From positions 62,001 through 126,000 of the forward strand of contig JACKNZ010000006.1 of assembly GCA_024234595.1 (NCBI GenBank): DNA of 64,000 bases. The letters run 5' to 3'. Below, one piece after another: positions 60,348 through 64,000 of the stretch. The notes beneath the pieces were generated by a model. It was not told the origin of the DNA, did not search any database, and saw only the letters and a list, made by a program, of their open reading frames with translations. The position numbers and the translations under genes are program-made. Origin of the DNA: Moraxellaceae bacterium (GTDB lineage: Bacteria > Pseudomonadota > Gammaproteobacteria > Pseudomonadales > Moraxellaceae). The stretch's first letter is position 1, and each line of letters begins with the position of its first letter.

Positions 60348-62006
60348 TTAGGAATAAGCGGCATAAGCAATTACCTTGTTTCGTCCTTGTGCTTTTGCTT
60401 GATATAAGGCTTGGTCACTTGCCTCTAATAAGGCTGAGACGCTTTGTAAGTTAGGAAACATCGACAGCCCTGCACTAAAGGTGCAAAAAAACTCTGCTGA
60501 TTCGGTGCTCTGGCGAATTTTGCCAAATTGCTCTCGAATCATGTTAATGACTTGCAAAGCTTGTTCTTCGGCAGTGTGTGTCATCACAATCGCAAATTCT
60601 TCGCCACCATAACGGCCAATAATATCGGTTTTGCGTAGGCGTTTACGTAACAACTGTGCCAAACTTTTAATGACTCTATCGCCAACAGGATGGCCATAAA
60701 CATCATTCACTTGTTTAAATTTATCAATGTCTAGCATGACTACCGCCATCTCTTGCTGAGTGCGTTGATGGCGAGAAATTTCAATTTCTAGCTGGAGCTT
60801 AAAGGCAATATGATTAAGCAAGCCTGTCATACTGTCTTGGCGAATCAGTTGCCGCAAGCTGCGAAAACGAGTGGCACGCAAACTCACAGCTGCCACTAAG
60901 TCGGCATTACTAATGGGCTTATGCAAAAAGTCATCTGCACCACTTTGCATGGCGGACAGTTGTAATTGCCGCCCCGATTCTGTGGATAAAAATACGATGG
61001 GTAGGTCATTAAAACGCTCATCTTGGCGAATGACCATCGCCATTTCTGTGCCACTACAGTCGGGCATATATAAATCGAGTAATAATAATTCAGGCTCAAA
61101 CTGTTCTAAACTCAGGAGTGTCTCTTCAAGAGAGACACAGGTTTTGACTTGCATTCCCGCCTGAGTTAATACTTCGGCATAATGCTCAGCCAAAATGATT
61201 TCATCTTCAACAATAAGCACTCTAAACGGTTCTTGACTATCTTGTTGCGTGAGTTTGTCTAAACGCTCAGCCAATGCCACAAAATCAAGCGGTTTAACAT
61301 AATATGCCGACACCCCTGCTCGTGCAGCAGCTAAGCGACTTTGCCAATCCCAACGCGCAGATAAAACCACAGTCGGTATGGCAGCCTCTTTAAGAGTTTG
61401 TTGATAAGCAGATAAAAACTCTGTGCCTGTGACATCGTTGTCTGACAGCATGATGTCAACCAAAATAGCACTAGGTAACTCTATAGTCAGGGCACTACTC
61501 AATTGTTGGCTCTGCTCAAAAACACGAACTTGCCAACCATAAATAGTTAATTGGGTAATGATTTCTTGGGCAATTTCTGGTTCATTTTCCAAGACAAATA
61601 ATAATCGCGTGTCAGTCTTTTTCGATGCCAATTTTATTGGACTGACTACACTACAAGCCAACGGTTGTTGCGTTAATCCTAGCTCTAATAGTTGTTGCAA
61701 CTCATCTAAAGAATGTTCTATTTGTACATTTTCTTGCACAGAAAAAGGCGGCTGCTTGCCCAAAAGCTTTTCTAGATTATGTTCTATTATGCGCGCTTTT
61801 TCGCTAATCAGGTTATAACCAAATGTGCCCGCTGAGCCTGCTAAGCTGTGTATGAGCCGTTGAAAGTTTTGTCTTAAATCGGGCTTTTTATCGCCATTCA
61901 CTAAATCACGCCATAACGATTTAATTTCTTGAATACGTTGTGGCAATTGTTGACTGTAGTTTTGGCGTAGGGCATTTAATTTATCAAGACGTTGCTGATT
62001 AGCCAT
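60348..62006 (-). CDS. Hpt-REC-REC-GGDEF diguanylate cyclase
   Basis: 552 residues. Hpt domain (~1-115) with H53 in 'LIHSLAGSAGTFG'; receiver 1 (~133-250, Asp in 'AILVDIMLSDND'); receiver 2 (~262-380, Asp in 'LLLLDLYMPDCSG'); GGDEF domain (~385-550) with an intact GGEEF site ('RYGGEEFAIV') and an upstream RxxD inhibition site (RKTD). It should make cyclic-di-GMP under phosphorelay control. Its start overlaps the receiver gene by 8 bases, so all three genes in this operon act together. Confidence 0.92.
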   Translation of the reverse strand: MANQQRLDKLNALRQNYSQQLPQRIQEIKSLWRDLVNGDKKPDLRQNFQRLIHSLAGSAGTFGYNLISEKARIIEHNLEKLLGKQPPFSVQENVQIEHSLDELQQLLELGLTQQPLACSVVSPIKLASKKTDTRLLFVLENEPEIAQEIITQLTIYGWQVRVFEQSQQLSSALTIELPSAILVDIMLSDNDVTGTEFLSAYQQTLKEAAIPTVVLSARWDWQSRLAAARAGVSAYYVKPLDFVALAERLDKLTQQDSQEPFRVLIVEDEIILAEHYAEVLTQAGMQVKTCVSLEETLLSLEQFEPELLLLDLYMPDCSGTEMAMVIRQDERFNDLPIVFLSTESGRQLQLSAMQSGADDFLHKPISNADLVAAVSLRATRFRSLRQLIRQDSMTGLLNHIAFKLQLEIEISRHQRTQQEMAVVMLDIDKFKQVNDVYGHPVGDRVIKSLAQLLRKRLRKTDIIGRYGGEEFAIVMTHTAEEQALQVINMIREQFGKIRQSTESAEFFCTFSAGLSMFPNLQSVSALLEASDQALYQAKAQGRNKVIAYAAYS

Positions 62007-62382
62007 GCTGACATCCTCGCCAAATTGCCCATACTTGCTCTGCCAATGTCATTGGATCAAACGGTTTAGCAATCACGGCCACTGCACCTAACTGCTTAAA
62101 ATGGGCAACTTCATGGGGTTGTACTTTGGCAGTCACAAACACCACAGGCGTATTGACACAACAAGGTTTGGTGCGTAAATGCTGCAAAGTGGTTGGCCCA
62201 TCCATACTCGGCATCATCACATCTAATAAAATAATATCAGGCTGATAACTTTCTACCCGTGTTAATGCCTCCGCGCCTGATGCACATAATTGAATGGTAA
62301 GCCCTTCTTCGTCTTCTAAAGCAAACTCAACAATGGTACGAATATCTGGTTCATCATCGACATACAACACTTTAACGTTCAT
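61999..62382 (-). CDS. Single-domain response regulator (CheY-like)
   Basis: 127 residues, one receiver: acidic pocket 'YVDDEPD' (D9, D10), phospho-acceptor D54 in 'IILLDVMMPSMDG', Thr in 'VFVTAK' and Lys in 'VIAKPFDP'. No output domain, so it probably relays phosphate between the hybrid kinase (overlaps by 11 bases) and the Hpt-GGDEF protein (overlaps by 8 bases). Confidence 0.92.
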   Translation of the reverse strand: MNVKVLYVDDEPDIRTIVEFALEDEEGLTIQLCASGAEALTRVESYQPDIILLDVMMPSMDGPTTLQHLRTKPCCVNTPVVFVTAKVQPHEVAHFKQLGAVAVIAKPFDPMTLAEQVWAIWRGCQHG

Positions 62383-64000
62383 GATGTGTCTCCTGCATAT
62401 ACATAATGGCTTTAAGGGTCGCTAACAAGGACTCATTACTGGTTTTGGATTTAGTAAGTATGGCCGAGACTGAGTCTGGTAACAAACCAATCGGCTCTTG
62501 CCCCGAAAAAATGACAATACGTGTTTGTGGTTGGGGAATTTGTGCCAATAACTCCAAACCCGACCCATCGGGCAAACCCAAATCCAACAACACAATATCA
62601 AAATGGTGTTGTGACAATAATATTCTTGCTTGGGCTAGATTGACTGCATAGACATAATCCGCGCTGTCTTCAACCAATGTTTGAGTAACCTGAACAATAT
62701 CAGCATCATCTTCAACATGTAAAATCTGTGGTCGATAGTGATAACCTAAGGCTAGTTTGACGGCTTGTTGTAATTGCTCTTTGACAACAGGCTTTTGTAG
62801 AGTATCAATCACATTCACGGCCGTCTCTTTGATATATTGAGCTTGTTCTTGTGGCCGACTTGAAATAATTATAATTGGCAAATGCAAAGATTCTGTTTCG
62901 ACACATAACTCTTTGATCAGTTTTACATGTTGCTCATCCATTTCTAAGACATTTAAATCTAACAATAATGCCCGATAACTCTGTTGCGTTAATAATAGAC
63001 GCGCTGTTTCGGCATCAAGTGCCACTTCGGTTGCAATGCCTTCTTGAGTTAATAGCTGTTGTAAATATTGTGCGGTTTCTGGATGGTGTTCACATAATAA
63101 AATTTTTGCTTGTTGGCTAACTGACTGCACAGGTTTGACTAACAAAGGCAGTTTGACATAAAACGTTGTACCCACGCCTTCTGTGCTGTCATACGAAATG
63201 TTCCCTTGATGACGCTCAACAATCGCTTTGGTAATACTTAAACCTAAGCCCGTTCCGCCTTTGGCTCGGGTATCCGAACTATCTGCTTGGGCAAAACGAC
63301 TAAAAATTTGACTGCGAAATTTTTCGGGGATACCTTGTCCATAATCTTTAACGGCAATAATCACCCACTCCTCTTGTTGTGTAAAAGCGATTTCTACTTG
63401 TCCATTTGCGGAGGAGTATTTCACGGCATTAGATATTAAATTTGCGAATACCTGTAATAAACGATGCTCGTCACCCAAGATAATTGCCGTTGGTAAACCT
63501 TCTTTTAGGTGTAACTTAACGTGATGTTGTTGGGCATAGCCTTCATTGGCAACGACTGCTTGTTGGGCAATACTGACCACATCAATGGCATTCATTTGAA
63601 ATACTAAACTTCCCGATTCTATTTTTTCTAAATCCAAAATATCGTTAATTAACAAGGTTAATCGTTCACAATTACGATTGGCTGTTTCGAGTAATGTTTT
63701 TGCTTTATCGGACATTCCTGCCGAGGCTTTGCCCAATACTAATCCCAATGCACCTCGAATGGAGGTTAATGGTGTACGCAATTCATGGCTAACAGTCGAA
63801 ACAAACTCACTTTTCATACGTTCAATACGTTTACGCTCAGTAATATCGCTGGCAATGCCCAAGAAGCCAACAATATTGCCTTTGTTATCATATTGTGCGG
63901 TTACACTTAATAAAACCGAGACTGCTTGACCATCTTTGCGAATATATGTCCATTCATTTTCATCAGCACCGCCTAACCGTGCTTTGGCCACAAAAGCGTC
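62372..64000 (-). CDS. PAS hybrid sensor histidine kinase with two receivers (5' end beyond window)
   Basis: The frame is open to the right edge, so the N-terminus is missing. Seen: the end of a PAS domain with PAC ('EWTYIRKDGQAVSVLLSVTA', 'GFLGIASDITERKR'), HisKA with 'STVSHELRTPLTSIRGALGL', an HATPase ('LLQVFANLISNAVKYS', 'DYGQGIPEKF', 'GGTGLGLSIT'), then two receiver domains; the second has an Asp in 'IVLLDLGLPDGSG'; the first has 'LLLDLNVLEMD'. First known gene of the phosphorelay operon. Confidence 0.92.
   Translation of the reverse strand, partial: DAFVAKARLGGADENEWTYIRKDGQAVSVLLSVTAQYDNKGNIVGFLGIASDITERKRIERMKSEFVSTVSHELRTPLTSIRGALGLVLGKASAGMSDKAKTLLETANRNCERLTLLINDILDLEKIESGSLVFQMNAIDVVSIAQQAVVANEGYAQQHHVKLHLKEGLPTAIILGDEHRLLQVFANLISNAVKYSSANGQVEIAFTQQEEWVIIAVKDYGQGIPEKFRSQIFSRFAQADSSDTRAKGGTGLGLSITKAIVERHQGNISYDSTEGVGTTFYVKLPLLVKPVQSVSQQAKILLCEHHPETAQYLQQLLTQEGIATEVALDAETARLLLTQQSYRALLLDLNVLEMDEQHVKLIKELCVETESLHLPIIIISSRPQEQAQYIKETAVNVIDTLQKPVVKEQLQQAVKLALGYHYRPQILHVEDDADIVQVTQTLVEDSADYVYAVNLAQARILLSQHHFDIVLLDLGLPDGSGLELLAQIPQPQTRIVIFSGQEPIGLLPDSVSAILTKSKTSNESLLATLKAIMYMQETHHER

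Noticed and set aside
1..64000. tRNA or rRNA genes
   Set aside because: All gaps over 100 bases were read on both strands; none shows a cloverleaf with GTTCGANTC-type T-arm or rRNA-like sequence.

Overview
The window looks like chromosomal DNA of a gammaproteobacterium of the Pseudomonadales/Moraxellales type. Supporting signs are the pyrB gene followed by a catalytically dead dihydroorotase homologue, a wax-ester-synthase/DGAT acyltransferase, a TIGR02647-type small protein, two-subunit glyQ-glyS, and bamD divergent from rluD. Placement at family level (Moraxellaceae-like) is inference. About 60 protein genes are supported. I saw no rRNA, tRNA or CRISPR array.

Layout. 1-7.0 kb: partial alpha-2-macroglobulin, HD hydrolase, rluD, bamD, OsmC-sirtuin pair, ketopantoate-reductase-like protein and an ArsR regulator with a likely operator. 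7.0-13.5 kb: a CBS-containing sensor kinase with a double-receiver regulator (preceded by a PhoB-box-like array), a membrane adenylate cyclase, amtB and glnK separated by a MITE-like element, and a glycine-rich RRM protein. 13.8-19.0 kb: pyrB-pyrC', WS/DGAT, RlpA and a VapBC-type toxin-antitoxin (TA) pair. 19.0-26 kb: carA and carB-greA, with a complete type II restriction-modification pair wedged between carA and carB. 26-33.5 kb: Uma2 protein, LTA-synthase-like enzyme, YchJ-like protein, HPP-CBS protein and glyQS. 33.7-41 kb: a TonB-dependent receptor, a three-gene operon of one ThDP enzyme and two short citrate-synthase-superfamily proteins, and a Pit phosphate transporter. 41-43 kb: DUF1853, catalase-like and PspC proteins in one operon.

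43.1-55.5 kb is the most intriguing part. It carries SWIM zinc finger, DUF5691, MoxR ATPase, DUF5682 and VWA genes that look like one multi-component ATPase/hydrolase system. The set is split in two by a roughly 5-kb patch with three TA pairs (HigBA, YefM-YoeB, TacAT), a dicarboxylate/amino-acid symporter and a DUF2459 lipoprotein. 55.5-60.1 kb holds a hypothetical gene, DUF924, a START protein and a nicotinamide phosphoribosyltransferase-macrodomain-truncated NADAR operon. 60.3-64 kb is an overlapping phosphorelay operon: hybrid kinase, receiver, then Hpt-REC-REC-GGDEF.

Several families of short palindromic repeats are scattered through the window. One REP-like copy sits in frame inside the DUF5682 gene and another supplies that gene's last codons and stop. 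GACTTACG-ended elements cluster around glnK-amtB and upstream of rlpA. TTCGACT(T/C)CGCTCA hairpins follow three genes. All family names were assigned by recognising motifs by eye; no database search was run.
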